DNA of 64,000 nt, from the NCBI GenBank assembly GCA_035487355.1, contig DATHMF010000016.1:1-64000 (forward strand), written 5' to 3'. The stretch is from Terriglobales bacterium. GTDB lineage: Bacteria > Acidobacteriota > Terriglobia > Terriglobales > Acidobacteriaceae. Shown here in pieces: positions 1-8,745 of this stretch. A program made the position numbers and the translations under genes. The notes beneath the pieces were generated by a model. The model was not told where the DNA came from. It saw only the letters and a list, made by a program, of their open reading frames with translations, and did not search any database. Within the stretch, counting starts at the first letter, position 1. Every line of letters starts with the position of its first letter.

Positions 1-311
1 ACGCAATCTTCAATGGTAACGCCTTCAATCGGGATAAACGGAATCACATCGGCCGCACCGAGACGAGGATGCGCGCCCTGATGCTGGGTCAGATCAATCA
101 GCTCGGCAGCTTTGCCCACGCCGCGAATGGCCGCTTCAGCAATGGCTTCGCGATTGCCGACCAGTGTAATCACACAGCGATTGTGGTCGGGATCCATCTC
201 GCGGTCGAGCAGATAGACGCCCTCAACCTTCATGGCCTCGACGATAGCATCAACTTTGGATTTATCACGTCCCTCGGAAAAATTCGGGACGCACTCGACC
301 AGCATGGACAT
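1..311 (-). CDS. ftcD: Glutamate formimidoyltransferase, N-terminal part (cut by window edge)
   Basis: Reading the minus strand from the ATG at 311 gives a protein beginning MSMLVECVPNFSEGRDKSKV, the typical start of glutamate formimidoyltransferase. This enzyme transfers the formimino group of N-formimidoyl-glutamate (from histidine breakdown) to tetrahydrofolate in the cytoplasm. About 103 residues are present; the rest lies left of base 1. Family landmarks are visible: the DxDHNR strand near residue 41 and the HxGxHPRxGAxDVxPF block near residues 78-93, which carries the catalytic histidine. A second in-frame ATG at 305 is an equally possible start. Whether a C-terminal cyclodeaminase domain is fused cannot be seen here. 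Confidence 0.88.
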   Translation of the reverse strand, partial: MSMLVECVPNFSEGRDKSKVDAIVEAMKVEGVYLLDREMDPDHNRCVITLVGNREAIAEAAIRGVGKAAELIDLTQHQGAHPRLGAADVIPFIPIEGVTIEDC

Positions 312-381
312 GTAACAAGCATAGCGGGGAGCGAATCAGCGATGCAAGGAAGATGTGCGGAGACGTATATAGAAATGCATG

Positions 382-409
382 TAGAGACGCAGCCATGGCT
401 GCGTCTCTA
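382..409. repeat. 28-bp perfect palindrome between pagL-like gene and ftcD
   Basis: Bases 382-395 (TAGAGACGCAGCCA) are the exact reverse complement of 396-409. The site sits 9 bases past the stop of the deacylase gene and 70 bases before ftcD. It could end transcription of the deacylase gene, but no clean U-tract follows on the minus strand, so an interspersed palindromic repeat is an equally good reading. Confidence 0.6.
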
Positions 410-418
410 AAGCAAAGA

Positions 419-1084
419 TTACTTCATCCAGTGATAACCGATCCCAAACTGAATCGTGTTGATGCCCGGATTAGGAACGGTCATGCCGGCGTTGGAAATA
501 TGCACGTATCTGACATCCAGTGTGATCGAGCGGTTCTCGCGGGTAAAGATATGGGTCCCCAGGGCGAACTGCGAGGTGAAATTGATGTTCGATGTGCGGA
601 ATGGGACCTCGGTATTGGTAAAGAGCACGCCCCCGGCCAGCTCCGCGTAAGGAGCAAAGCGTTTGCCACCCGTGAAATTCCACTTCGCCACAAAAGGATT
701 GAAGGAACCTCCGTAGGCTGTATTCACCGGGCCTGAGAGCACGTAAATGGGAATAAGATCAACGGCATATTCAATATTTCCTCGGAGTGGACCGCTGCCG
801 TGCTGGCCCGTGAGCACTTTTCCCAGACGAAACCCGGCGTCGAAAACCCCTGTGTGGGTCACACCGCCGCTCACCGAATGACCGCCCTGCCCCCACACGC
901 CAAAATCCCATGCACCTTTGTGTAGTGAGCTTGCAGGCAACGAGTCGGTTAATGTGTCGCGGGCTTTTTCCTTGTCTTTCTTCTGGGTTTTTTCCGAAGT
1001 TGGGGTTTGCGAGGCATTCGGGTCTGTTCCCTGGGCGAAGGCAAAGGCCGAGCACAGTACAAGCACAAAAGCGGCGAATTTCAT
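419..1084 (-). CDS. Acyloxyacyl hydrolase / lipid A 3-O-deacylase (PagL-like)
   Basis: A 221-residue protein with a signal peptide (MKFAAFVLVLCSAFAFAQ) followed by a low-complexity Lys/Glu/Thr linker to about residue 45 and then an outer-membrane beta-barrel. Near the C-terminus it carries VHISNAG, the PagL signature, with His195 and Ser197 as the likely catalytic pair; the protein ends in an aromatic-rich last strand (FGIGYHW). PagL enzymes remove the 3-linked acyl chain of lipid A in the outer membrane. The ATG at 1084 is preceded by AGGAG at a 10-base distance. The neighbours do not form an obvious operon with it. The family call is firm; the exact lipid substrate is inferred. Confidence 0.85.
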   Translation of the reverse strand: MKFAAFVLVLCSAFAFAQGTDPNASQTPTSEKTQKKDKEKARDTLTDSLPASSLHKGAWDFGVWGQGGHSVSGGVTHTGVFDAGFRLGKVLTGQHGSGPLRGNIEYAVDLIPIYVLSGPVNTAYGGSFNPFVAKWNFTGGKRFAPYAELAGGVLFTNTEVPFRTSNINFTSQFALGTHIFTRENRSITLDVRYVHISNAGMTVPNPGINTIQFGIGYHWMK

Positions 1085-1200
1085 TCGTTGGTGTCTCCTG
1101 TAAATTTAGGCTTGCTTGAAAATCTAACAGGTAGAGAGGAATTTTGGCGAGCGAAAAATGCGGGTTGGAACTGAGTCGACTTTGTTCGCAGAAGAGCAAG

Positions 1201-1226
1201 AAAAGCCGCCACATTGGGCGGCTTTT
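1201..1226 (-). terminator. Rho-independent terminator of yebC
   Basis: AAAAGCCGCC (1201-1210) and GGCGGCTTTT (1217-1226) form a perfect 10-bp stem with a 6-base loop. Read on the minus strand the stem ends in TTTTCTT, 20 bases beyond the yebC stop codon. Confidence 0.85.
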
Positions 1227-1246
1227 CACGAAAACTCTTGCCGGTT

Positions 1247-1993
1247 CTAGCTGGCGGCTTCCTGCAACTGTTTTACATCTACATCAAAGTTGGAGTAAAC
1301 GTGCTGCACGTCATCATGATCTTCCAAAGCTTCGATCAGGCGGATCATGGTGTTGGCCTGCGCGCCTTCCAGCTTGATGTAGTTTTGCGGAATCATGGAG
1401 ATTTCTGACATGGTAATCGGGATGTTGGCCTTCTTTAAGGCTTCGACTACGGCTTCAAAGTTGGCGGGGTCGGTCATGATCTCCCAGTCGTCGCCGTCAT
1501 CGCGGATATCTTCGCCACCGGCCTCCAGCACAATGTTCATGAGCTGATCTTCTGTGGCCGCTGACTTAGGGACCACGATGTCGCCCTTTTTGTGGAACAT
1601 CCAGGCGACCGAACCAGCTTCACCCATGTTGCCGCCGTTCTTGCCAAACGCATGGCGGATTTCGCTCACGGTGCGGTTGCGGTTGTCAGTTGAGACCTCA
1701 ACCAGCATGGCCACGCCACCCGGGCCGTAACCCTCAAAGGTGATCTCTTCGTAGGTCACGCCCGGCAGTTCGCCCGTACCGCGCTGAATGGCGCGCTTGA
1801 TATTGTCGGCCGGCATGTTCTCGGCTTTGGCCGCAGCCACTGCTCCACGCAGGCGCGGGTTCTTTTCCGGATCGCCGCCCGACTTGGCTGCCATGGTGAT
1901 TTCTTTAATCAGGCGGGTAAAAATTTTTCCGCGTTTGGCGTCGAGCGCGCCCTTTTTATGTTTGATTGTCGCCCATTTGGAATGGCCGGACAT
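1247..1993 (-). CDS. yebC: YebC/PmpR family protein
   Basis: A 248-residue protein beginning [20 protein letters not shown], the near-invariant start of the YebC/PmpR family. The three-domain family layout is complete: the N-terminal helical domain with [10 protein letters not shown] (about residues 24-33), the PxLRxAVxxAKxxNMPxDNIxRAI block (about 46-69), and the G-G-V-A-M-L-V-E strand with the [25 protein letters not shown] region around residues 110-132. Family members are described as transcriptional regulators and, more recently, as ribosome-associated factors that ease translation of proline-rich stretches. It is transcribed alone and closed by a strong terminator. Length and motifs match the family, so confidence is high. 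Confidence 0.96.
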   Translation of the reverse strand: MSGHSKWATIKHKKGALDAKRGKIFTRLIKEITMAAKSGGDPEKNPRLRGAVAAAKAENMPADNIKRAIQRGTGELPGVTYEEITFEGYGPGGVAMLVEVSTDNRNRTVSEIRHAFGKNGGNMGEAGSVAWMFHKKGDIVVPKSAATEDQLMNIVLEAGGEDIRDDGDDWEIMTDPANFEAVVEALKKANIPITMSEISMIPQNYIKLEGAQANTMIRLIEALEDHDDVQHVYSNFDVDVKQLQEAAS

Positions 1994-2137
1994 GATGCAA
2001 CCTCTTCGTTCTCAATTTGAAATTTACTTCACCGCGCGGCGGAAGCCGCTAACAGGAGTAGACATTGTGACAAACGGAAATTATAGCATGTGTCTAAGCT
2101 TTCATTGATAGGGCTCGGCAACCGATAGCAGGCGGAA

Positions 2138-2344
2138 TTAGTCAACAATAAAACCTTTTGTCCAACTGTCACGGTCCAACTGGTATGGATGAATTTGGAA
2201 CCCTTCGAGAAATTCGACAAATCCAGGCTGGTCTTTTACACGTTCTATCGCTGCCTTTGCCTCCGACTCGCTGGAGTACACGCCAATGAGCAACTCGCAG
2301 TCGTCCCGCTCCTGTACGAACCAAAGTAAATACACATTTGTCAC
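2138..2344 (-). CDS. Small DUF7336-like protein
   Basis: A 68-residue protein starting at GTG 2344, with a good GGGAG ribosome site 7 bases upstream. The pattern VYLLWxVxExDDxELLIGVYSSExEAxxAIER near the start, then PGF and a C-terminal YQLDxDxWxxGF, is what I recall for the small DUF7336 proteins. These are cytoplasmic, have no membrane segment, and their function is unknown. The gene stands alone between yebC and the transporter fragment on the same strand. The coding call rests on the pattern and the ribosome site; no biochemical role can be given. Confidence 0.75.
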   Translation of the reverse strand: MTNVYLLWFVQERDDCELLIGVYSSESEAKAAIERVKDQPGFVEFLEGFQIHPYQLDRDSWTKGFIVD

Positions 2345-2442
2345 GATGCCACTCCCACCATTCTCTGCTCAATACTCCCATAATTTCTTTAGAGTCGAAA
2401 CGTGATTCGCGAGATCAGTCTCATTGCGGAGCATCCGATACA

Positions 2443-2976
2443 TCACGGCCCGCCTTCGTTCGCATTTGGCGCCGCATCCGGCGGCTTTGGGTTGAGCCGC
2501 GCATTGCGATAGCGCTCGCGATAGGCGAAGACTATCGCCAGTAATGGAGGAGAAAGCAACACTCCCAAAAATGAGGATAAGGGCCCCGCCAATGAAAACA
2601 GAAGCCCCATGAAAATCGGTACAAAGATCGAAGCCCAAATCGGCACCTTGGCTGTGCGCTTCATAATGTAGGGTTGCAGAACAAGTCCGTCCACCACCAC
2701 GATGACTGCATAGACAATGAGCACGTACAGCATTTTCATGCCCGAGCCGGTAAACAGCGCGCCCAACTCCGCCAATATGACTGTCAGCACCGGACCAAAG
2801 TTAGGAATGTATTGCAGGACCGCGCCCAAAAATGCCCACAACGGCGCCCAGGGTACTCCGACGATGAGAAGTCCGATGAGCCAGAGAGCGCCTACGGCGA
2901 GCGCATCATAGGTCTGCGCAATGAACCAGTTCTTTAAGGCGGTCCCAGTGGTGCGCAGATGGGAGAGGATTTCCAT
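2443..2976 (-). CDS. AI-2E family transporter, C-terminal half only
   Basis: A 177-residue membrane protein equivalent to the second half of AI-2E/PerM family transporters, which normally have about 350 residues and eight membrane segments. Visible family pieces are the WFIAQ helix start, the GVPWAPLWAFLGAVLQYIPN segment with the conserved IPxxGP region, and the final paired helices. An in-frame TAA (2983-2985) lies only six bases upstream of the ATG, and purQ starts at 3102 on the other strand, so the first half is missing rather than mis-called. It may be a remnant or a short-form protein; a polar, proline-rich tail (RLNPKPPDAAPNANEGGP) ends it. No ribosome site is obvious. Function as a transporter is doubtful. 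Confidence 0.65.
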   Translation of the reverse strand: MEILSHLRTTGTALKNWFIAQTYDALAVGALWLIGLLIVGVPWAPLWAFLGAVLQYIPNFGPVLTVILAELGALFTGSGMKMLYVLIVYAVIVVVDGLVLQPYIMKRTAKVPIWASIFVPIFMGLLFSLAGPLSSFLGVLLSPPLLAIVFAYRERYRNARLNPKPPDAAPNANEGGP

Positions 2977-3101
2977 ATAGACTTAGATGCTTTGAATACT
3001 TACTGCCATCGTACTCCCATTGTTTTCTTTTCAGTTTCAGTTATAGACGTTATAGAAAATGACAATTGTTATTCTCGCCTCTTCCACGCTAAAGTAGTCT
3101 T

Positions 3102-3797
3102 ATGAAATTCGGTGTCATCATCTTTCCCGGCTCGAACTGCGATCACGATGCCCACAACGTCATTGCCGAGGTGGCCAGGGAGCCGGTCACGTTCCTGTGG
3201 CACGACTCCAGTGATCTGCAGAATTGCGACGCGGTCATCGTCCCTGGCGGATTTGCCTATGGCGACTACCTTCGCACCGGAGCTATTGCTGCCTTCGCGC
3301 CGATGATGAAGTCGGTCGCCGGTTTCGCGAACAAAGGCGGCTTGGTGCTGGGCATCTGTAACGGATTCCAGATTCTGTGCGAAGCCGGCCTGCTGCCCGG
3401 GGTTTTGATGCGCAACGTAGGACTGAAGTACATCTGCAAGCATGTGTATCTGCGCACGGAGAACGCCGATACTCCTTTTACCGGCGCCTGCAAGGAAGGC
3501 GAAGTACTTAAAATTCCCATTGGCCACATGGAAGGCAATTATTTTTGCGATGGGCCAATACTCGAAACGCTGAAGCGCGAGCGCCGGATCGTGTTCCGCT
3601 ACTGCACTCCCGATGGAGAAGTTACTGCTGCAGCCAATCCTAACGGCTCTCTCGATAGTATTGCCGGCATCTGCAATGAAGGCCGCAACGTCTGCGGCAT
3701 GATGCCGCATCCGGACCGCTCGAGCGAAGCCATGCTTGGCTCGGCAGACGGGTTTAAGATCTTCGATTCCATGATTAATGCGCTGGTCCATAAATAG
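3102..3797 (+). CDS. purQ: Phosphoribosylformylglycinamidine synthase, glutaminase subunit
   Basis: A 231-residue class I glutamine amidotransferase that supplies ammonia to PurL for the fourth step of purine synthesis. The start [17 protein letters not shown] is characteristic of PurQ. The nucleophile elbow [10 protein letters not shown] places the catalytic cysteine at Cys86, and the His/Glu pair lies in [10 protein letters not shown] near the C-terminus. The region [16 protein letters not shown] is the usual oxyanion-side loop. No purL or purS is in the window, so the complex must be completed elsewhere. The gene is read divergently from the truncated transporter and converges on the hydroxyacid dehydrogenase. 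Length is normal for the family. Confidence 0.96.
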   Translation: MKFGVIIFPGSNCDHDAHNVIAEVAREPVTFLWHDSSDLQNCDAVIVPGGFAYGDYLRTGAIAAFAPMMKSVAGFANKGGLVLGICNGFQILCEAGLLPGVLMRNVGLKYICKHVYLRTENADTPFTGACKEGEVLKIPIGHMEGNYFCDGPILETLKRERRIVFRYCTPDGEVTAAANPNGSLDSIAGICNEGRNVCGMMPHPDRSSEAMLGSADGFKIFDSMINALVHK

Positions 3798-3821
3798 AAT
3801 AAACAAGAAATAAACAGGCAA

Positions 3822-4934
3822 TTAGCTTGAAAAAGCCTCCTTGTTGACCACATACGGCATCTTGGTGATATCTCCACCGTAGTTTTGCTCCAGAACGTCG
3901 ATTAATCCCTGTACGCAGCGGCCCGCCATTCCCTTATTGGGATCGGCAGAAAGGCGTGTGATCCTGGCGCCGCTGGCAAAGTGATGGAAGAGCCCGCAGC
4001 GATCGGCAATCGCCGGATCGCGCAAAGGTGAATCCGCAGGCAAGGGCTCTTTTTCATAGACATCGAGAGCAGCGCCAGCAATCCAGTTCTCGCACAGGGC
4101 GCGTGCAAGCGCGGCTTCATCTACAACCGGGCCGCGTGAGGTATTGATAAAGTATGCCGTGGGCTTCATGATGTGAAAGGTGCGCTCGTTAAAGAGATGC
4201 AAGGTCGGAGACGAGCCTTCTCCCGGACGAATCAGGGGAACATGCACACTGACGTAATCAGCTTGCGACAGGGCCTCTTCCAAAGCAACGTATTTGATTT
4301 CCGTCTTATTTTTCTGCAATCCGCGCTCATGGCGAAAATTCATGAGCTCCTGGATTTTTTTCACGAACTGCTCATCGTGGTAATCCGGGTCGTAGCACAC
4401 GATATTCATATCGAAGCCGGTGCACTTTTTGATCATGGCCTGGCCGATGCGGCCGGTGCCGATAATCGCGATGGTCTTGCCGGTCACTTCGTCGCCCAGA
4501 AACGGCAAAAAGGGATGCCAGGCCCCCCAGCGGTTTTCGCGAACCAATAATTCACTGGGCCAGAGTTTGCGGGCGAGAGCTCCCATGATGAAAAACGCGA
4601 ATTCGGCGGTGGCATCGGTAAGAACATCGGCGGTGTTGGTAAAAGGTACCTTGTAGCGGTTTGCATCGGCGCGGTTAATATTGTCAAAGCCAACGGCAAG
4701 CTGAGAGACAACTTTCAAATGACCGCGGCCTGCCTCGAAGACCTCGGCGTCAATTGGGTCACGCAGGGTTGTAATCAGTCCATCAATTCCCTGCTTAACT
4801 TTTTCGAGAATGAGTTTCTTGGGCGGAGCGTCCGGGCCGGGATAGACTTCAAGTTCATAACCGCGACGGCGAAGAACGTCGAGCGCTTCGTCTCCGATGT
4901 GGCAGGTAGCGAATATGCGAAATGGTTTAGCCAT
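3822..4934 (-). CDS. D-isomer-specific 2-hydroxyacid dehydrogenase (glyoxylate/hydroxypyruvate reductase-like)
   Basis: A 370-residue NAD(P)-dependent dehydrogenase. The Rossmann dinucleotide motif is IIGTGRIGQAM (about residues 154-164), the substrate-binding arginine is in NTSRGPVVDE, and the catalytic acid region is near DVYEKEPLP. The usual TPHIAS histidine segment reads FHHFASGA here, so a histidine is kept. Compared with the usual 320-330 residues there is an insert of about 30 charged residues after the first nucleotide-binding strands (around KKIQELMNFRHERGLQKNK). Family members reduce 2-keto acids such as glyoxylate or hydroxypyruvate; the actual substrate cannot be told from sequence. 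It is transcribed alone, convergent with purQ. Confidence 0.88.
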   Translation of the reverse strand: MAKPFRIFATCHIGDEALDVLRRRGYELEVYPGPDAPPKKLILEKVKQGIDGLITTLRDPIDAEVFEAGRGHLKVVSQLAVGFDNINRADANRYKVPFTNTADVLTDATAEFAFFIMGALARKLWPSELLVRENRWGAWHPFLPFLGDEVTGKTIAIIGTGRIGQAMIKKCTGFDMNIVCYDPDYHDEQFVKKIQELMNFRHERGLQKNKTEIKYVALEEALSQADYVSVHVPLIRPGEGSSPTLHLFNERTFHIMKPTAYFINTSRGPVVDEAALARALCENWIAGAALDVYEKEPLPADSPLRDPAIADRCGLFHHFASGARITRLSADPNKGMAGRCVQGLIDVLEQNYGGDITKMPYVVNKEAFSS

Positions 4935-5301
4935 AAGTTAACTCGTTGCTCTCGGCTCCACCGCCTTTACCGCCCGCATGTCACGGGGGGTGGAGTACCA
5001 GCTCAGCAAGTCTATTTTTAGCGTAAGTCATTGAAATTAAAGCACATACAACACAATACAACACCACTTGCTCAGCTACTGTATTGAGTCGGTCATGATA
5101 CATATCTCCTTTATCTCGCACTGTAAAAACCACACCGCCCCGACCTCTTATTCATGCAATCCAGCGCTTACGTCCCACTTATTGTTGAGCGCCAGACACA
5201 CCTCAAGAGCCAATGATGAACGACAATTGCTCAAAAACCAAGAGTTTGATACCAGTTTGATATCAAAAAGCAGTTCTCGGTTCTCAGAAATGCTAAAACA
5301 G
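4935..5301. other. Intergenic region with operator-like boxes and a dispersed repeat
   Basis: No convincing gene is present. The stretch holds the upstream region of the dehydrogenase gene and, near the far end, two TGATAYCA boxes 11 bases apart (5247-5265) followed at once by a 24-base repeat (5267-5290) that recurs with one mismatch at 57742-57765. The last part is also the 3' flank of the aminotransferase gene. Confidence 0.6.
5247..5265. promoter_or_regulatory. Tandem TGATAYCA boxes, 11-bp period
   Basis: TGATACCA (5247-5254) and TGATATCA (5258-5265) are two near-identical palindromic octamers repeating every 11 bases, about one helical turn. The same pair in the same spacing is found at 32361-32379. 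Such arrays are typical operators for ribbon-helix-helix dimers, but no such regulator is encoded beside either copy. Confidence 0.45.
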
Positions 5302-6492
5302 CTAAAGGTTTTTTCGGGCCCAGCTTTCAACACGCTCCAGGGCCTTCTGGATGTTCTCCACCGAGTTGGCCACGCTAAACCGCAAATAGCCTTCGCCAAA
5401 ACTGCCAAAGGCAGTACCGGAGAGACACGCTACGCCGACCTGCTCCAGCAACGCATCTGCCAGCTTTCCCGAAGACCAGCCAGTCCTGGTGATATTGGGG
5501 AAGGTATAAAACGCGCCTTTGGGCGAACGGCAGGAAAACCCGGGAATACGGTTAACGCCCTCAACAAAGACATCACGGCGGCGTTTGAACTCAGCGCACA
5601 TCTCGTCTACAGAACTTTGGTCGCCGTGAAGAGCTTCTACACCTGCGATCTGGGTGAAGCTGGCGGTGCAGGAGTTAGAGTTGGTCATCAGGCGCGCAAC
5701 GTGAGTGGCTAGGTCTGCCCGCATGATGCCGTAACCCATGCGCCATCCGGTCATAGCGTAGCTTTTGGAAAAGCCGTCCAGAAGGATAGTCCGCTCTTTC
5801 CAGCCGTCCATTGACGCAATCGAAAAATGCTTCCCTTCGAACAGCAGACGGCTGTAAATTTCATCGCTCAAAACCATGATGTCACGGTCACCGATGGCAG
5901 AGGCGATCTGGCGAACGTCGCGTTCAGTGAGCACCCCGCCGGTTGGGTTTTGGGGTGAGTTCAGGATGATCAGCCGGGTCTTATCGGTAACGAGGTCGGT
6001 TAATTCATTGGGATCAAGGGCAAAATCCATTTCTTCGCGAAGGCGGATGGGCACGGCTTTGGCCCCCAGGAAATGAATGAGGGACTCATAAATAGGAAAG
6101 CCCGGATTGGGATATATGACTTCATCTCCTTCTTCAATTAATGCCAGCATCGAGAAGAAAATAATGGGTTTGCCACCAGGAACAACAACAACCTCTGCAG
6201 GATCAATCTTGATTCCGCGGCGGCCGCCGGCATCTTCCGCAATGGCCTGGCGCAATTGGGGAAGACCTGCGGAGGGGCCGTAATGTGTCCATTTATTATT
6301 CAGAGCCTGGACCGCCGCGCCGATGATATTCGCTGGGGTATCAAAGTCGGGCTCGCCGATCTCGAGATGGATAATGTCTTTGCCTTGTGCCTCCAGGGCT
6401 CTTGCCTTGACCAGGACATCAAAGGCGGTTTCGGTTCCCAGGCGTGACATCCGCCGGGCCAGGCGCAACTCATGCTGTATGGCTTTGCTCAT
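5302..6492 (-). CDS. Pyridoxal-phosphate aminotransferase, class I/II (AspC-like)
   Basis: A 396-residue fold-type I aminotransferase. Visible landmarks are the N-terminal LEIGEPDFDTP, the NSPQNPTGGVL loop that contacts the cofactor, the DEIYSRL strand, and the active-site lysine in LLDGFSKSYAMTGWRMGY. The C-terminal LRFSVANSVENI carries the conserved arginine that binds the substrate carboxylate. These features point to the aspartate aminotransferase subfamily used for general amino-acid transamination, but the amino donor cannot be fixed from sequence. The gene stands alone and is divergent from the epimerase gene. Length is normal and no residue is missing. Confidence 0.92.
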   Translation of the reverse strand: MSKAIQHELRLARRMSRLGTETAFDVLVKARALEAQGKDIIHLEIGEPDFDTPANIIGAAVQALNNKWTHYGPSAGLPQLRQAIAEDAGGRRGIKIDPAEVVVVPGGKPIIFFSMLALIEEGDEVIYPNPGFPIYESLIHFLGAKAVPIRLREEMDFALDPNELTDLVTDKTRLIILNSPQNPTGGVLTERDVRQIASAIGDRDIMVLSDEIYSRLLFEGKHFSIASMDGWKERTILLDGFSKSYAMTGWRMGYGIMRADLATHVARLMTNSNSCTASFTQIAGVEALHGDQSSVDEMCAEFKRRRDVFVEGVNRIPGFSCRSPKGAFYTFPNITRTGWSSGKLADALLEQVGVACLSGTAFGSFGEGYLRFSVANSVENIQKALERVESWARKNL

Positions 6493-6615
6493 GACAGAAA
6501 AGGGGGTTGGTTGTCCCTATTTTTTGACTTTCCGCAGGATCGTGCTCAAAGAACAGCATACCGCAGCCACCACCAGTAGAACAAAAAGTAAAATCTCTTG
6601 TAATATTTTAGATGC

Positions 6616-7569
6616 TTGGCTCTTTATCTAATCACCGGAGTTGCAGGATTTATCGGCTCTTCGCTGGCGCATGCTTTGGTCCAGCGCGGCGAACAGGTGC
6701 GCGGCATTGATAATTTTTCCACTGGAAAACGCGCCAACCTCAACGGGATCGAAGGCCGAATTGATGTGCACGAGTTGGACTTGAGAGAACCTTCACCTGC
6801 ACTCAAAGCTGCCTGCAGCGGAGTAGATTACATTCTTCATCAAGCCGCTCTGCCTTCTGTGCCACGCTCGGTGCTTGATCCTATCAGCAGCAACCAATCG
6901 AACATTGACGGTACGTTGCATCTGTTGGTGGCTGCCCGCGAGGCAGCGCAAAGCGACGGAAGATTGAAGCGCATTGTTTATGCCGCCTCTTCCTCTGCCT
7001 ATGGTGATACGCCCACACTGCCCAAACATGAAGCCATGCTGCCCTTGCCGATCTCGCCTTATGCGGTCACGAAGCTGACAGGCGAGCTTTATATGCAGAG
7101 CTTCCACCGCGTTTACGGATTGCCCACGGTCTCATTGCGCTACTTCAATGTGTTTGGACCCCGCCAGGACCCGACTTCGCAATATTCTGGAGTCATGGCC
7201 AAGTTCATTACTGCGATGCTTCGCGGCGAGCAGCCAACGATTCACGGCGATGGCAAGCAAAGCCGCGATTTCACTTCCATAGCTGATGTGGTTTCCGCCA
7301 ATCTGCTGGCGTGTGCCGCCCCTGCCGAACAGGTGGCAGGCAGAGTTTTCAACATCGCCTGCGGCCAGCGCACTACATTGAACCAGACCTTTCAAACTCT
7401 GAAGAACATCATTGGTTTCACTGGAGATGTCATATACGGCCCTGAACGCACCGGTGATATCAAGCATTCGCTGGCGGATATCTCGCTTGCACAAAAACTG
7501 TTAGGGTACCAACCACGGGTTTCTTTTGAAGAAGGGCTTCGGCGCACGGTAGATTGGTACCGGCAGTAG
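6616..7569 (+). CDS. NAD-dependent sugar-nucleotide epimerase (UDP-GlcNAc 4-epimerase-like)
   Basis: A 317-residue extended short-chain dehydrogenase. It shows the ITGVAGFIGS dinucleotide motif at the very start, DNFSTGK, the HQAALPSVPRSVxDP block typical of WbpP/TviC-type 4-epimerases, the catalytic YAVTK (Tyr-x-x-x-Lys), and RYFNVFGPRQDP. Such enzymes interconvert UDP-GlcNAc/GalNAc or UDP-Glc/Gal for surface polysaccharide. The start is unusual: the only possible start codon after the in-frame TAA at 6601 is TTG at 6616. An ATG at 6612 is out of frame. No clear ribosome site precedes it. The neighbouring GT2 gene on the other strand fits a role in surface glycans. Confidence 0.9.
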   Translation: MALYLITGVAGFIGSSLAHALVQRGEQVRGIDNFSTGKRANLNGIEGRIDVHELDLREPSPALKAACSGVDYILHQAALPSVPRSVLDPISSNQSNIDGTLHLLVAAREAAQSDGRLKRIVYAASSSAYGDTPTLPKHEAMLPLPISPYAVTKLTGELYMQSFHRVYGLPTVSLRYFNVFGPRQDPTSQYSGVMAKFITAMLRGEQPTIHGDGKQSRDFTSIADVVSANLLACAAPAEQVAGRVFNIACGQRTTLNQTFQTLKNIIGFTGDVIYGPERTGDIKHSLADISLAQKLLGYQPRVSFEEGLRRTVDWYRQ

Positions 7570-7621
7570 AAAGAGGCCGACAGCCTGGAGAAAGTTTCTG
7601 CCCGATAACTCAAGTCACGCG

Positions 7622-8602
7622 TTATTCAGAGACTGTAGATTGCTCGTTCTTCTCTGTCCGCAACACTAAATCCACCGAATAGGGCGTACGGCGAGGCGGA
7701 TCATAATAGTGACGGACTTGAAGTTCAGCCAACAGTCCCAGCGCCAGCAGTTGAACACCTGCCAGAATCAGTACCGCGGAAAAGACCAGCAAGGGCCCAT
7801 GCTGTTGCATGTCAGCGGTGCTATGGAAGAATTTATCCACCGCAAGGTAAATTGCCACGGCTGCCCCGGTCAGAATGCCCAGCATGCCCATGGTGCCGAA
7901 GAAATGCAGCGGGCGGGAAAGATAGCGCAGCAAGAATCTGATGGTCAGCAGGTCGAAGAAGACGCGGAATGTGCGAGAGATTCCGTAGTGCGAGACTCCA
8001 CGTTCACGGTTCACGTTCTTGATAGGAATTTCGCAGATGGTGGCGCCGTGCCACGAAGCCAGTGCTGGAATGAAGCGGTGTAGCTCGCCGTACAAGGTGA
8101 CGCGATCAATCAGATCACGCCGGTAAGCTTTGAAGGTAGTACCAAAATCATGGATATCAACCCCGCTGAGCTTGGCCATCAGCCAATTGGCACAGCGGGA
8201 AGGAATGCGGCGCAGCCAGAAGTTATCCACGCGGGTTTTGCGCCATCCGCTTACGATGTCGTACCCTTCGGCCAGCTTCTCAAGAAACAGAGGAATGTCG
8301 GCGGGATCGTGCTGCAGATCGCCATCCATGGCAATCACGTACTCTCCGGTTGCATGATCGAAGCCGGCGGCCAGCGCGGAGGTCTGCCCGAAGTTGCGGC
8401 GCAGCTTCACCACCACCACGCGGCTATCCACAGAAGCGATATCCTGCAGTGCCCTGAAGGTGCGGTCGCGGCTGCCGTCATCCACGAAGACCATTTCAAA
8501 GTCTTCGCCGGTGGTTTCCATGACGGCCTTCAGCCGGTCATAGAGTTCGGTGCAGTTCTCTTCTTCGTTGTGAAACGGTACGACAATTGAATATTTAATC
8601 AC
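7622..8602 (-). CDS. Family 2 glycosyltransferase, polyprenyl-phosphate type
   Basis: A 326-residue membrane-bound GT2 enzyme. The catalytic domain (about residues 1-230) has VVPFHNEEENC, the DDGSRD strand, and AMDGDLQHDP with the metal-binding DxD; two hydrophobic helices follow near residues 235-258 and 270-295. This layout is that of DPM1/GtrB/ArnC-like enzymes, which load a sugar onto undecaprenyl phosphate at the inner face of the membrane. The start is a GTG at 8602 just after AAAGG. The product may feed a GT39/ArnT-like transferase such as the one at 53777-55483, but that link is only inference. Which sugar is used is unknown. Confidence 0.9.
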   Translation of the reverse strand: MIKYSIVVPFHNEEENCTELYDRLKAVMETTGEDFEMVFVDDGSRDRTFRALQDIASVDSRVVVVKLRRNFGQTSALAAGFDHATGEYVIAMDGDLQHDPADIPLFLEKLAEGYDIVSGWRKTRVDNFWLRRIPSRCANWLMAKLSGVDIHDFGTTFKAYRRDLIDRVTLYGELHRFIPALASWHGATICEIPIKNVNRERGVSHYGISRTFRVFFDLLTIRFLLRYLSRPLHFFGTMGMLGILTGAAVAIYLAVDKFFHSTADMQQHGPLLVFSAVLILAGVQLLALGLLAELQVRHYYDPPRRTPYSVDLVLRTEKNEQSTVSE

Positions 8603-8685
8603 GACCTTTGATTATACCTTGCGCCTGTTTTTCCTCTCCCCTGAATTTCTGGATTTAAAGAATAAGGTACGCTGATTGTTAACAA

Positions 8686-8704
8686 TACTTTGCTGTATAA
8701 AGTA
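8686..8704. promoter_or_regulatory. Palindromic operator upstream of the membrane-protein/regulator pair
   Basis: TACTTT and AAAGTA flank a 7-base centre (8686-8704). A matching 19-bp site with fully symmetrical 8-base arms lies at 9800-9818 before the CreD-like gene. The right end abuts the -35 element at 8706, so a bound protein would block RNA polymerase. The winged-helix protein at 9374 is the obvious candidate ligand. Confidence 0.65.
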
Positions 8705-8705
8705 C

Positions 8706-8734
8706 TTGACATTTTCGTCAATGCGCGGCATGAT
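8706..8734 (+). promoter_or_regulatory. Sigma-70-type promoter, near-leaderless
   Basis: A perfect TTGACA (8706-8711) is followed after 17 bases by CATGAT (8729-8734), a 4/6 match to the -10 consensus. Transcription would start around 8741, only a few bases before the ATG at 8746. Confidence 0.5.
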
Positions 8735-8745
8735 GCCATTATCGT

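Noticed and set aside
6601..6660. Frameshift at the start of the epimerase gene because an ATG at 6612 is out of frame
   Set aside because: TTG 6616 gives a normal family N-terminus with the nucleotide motif at the right distance, so an alternative start codon explains it without an error.
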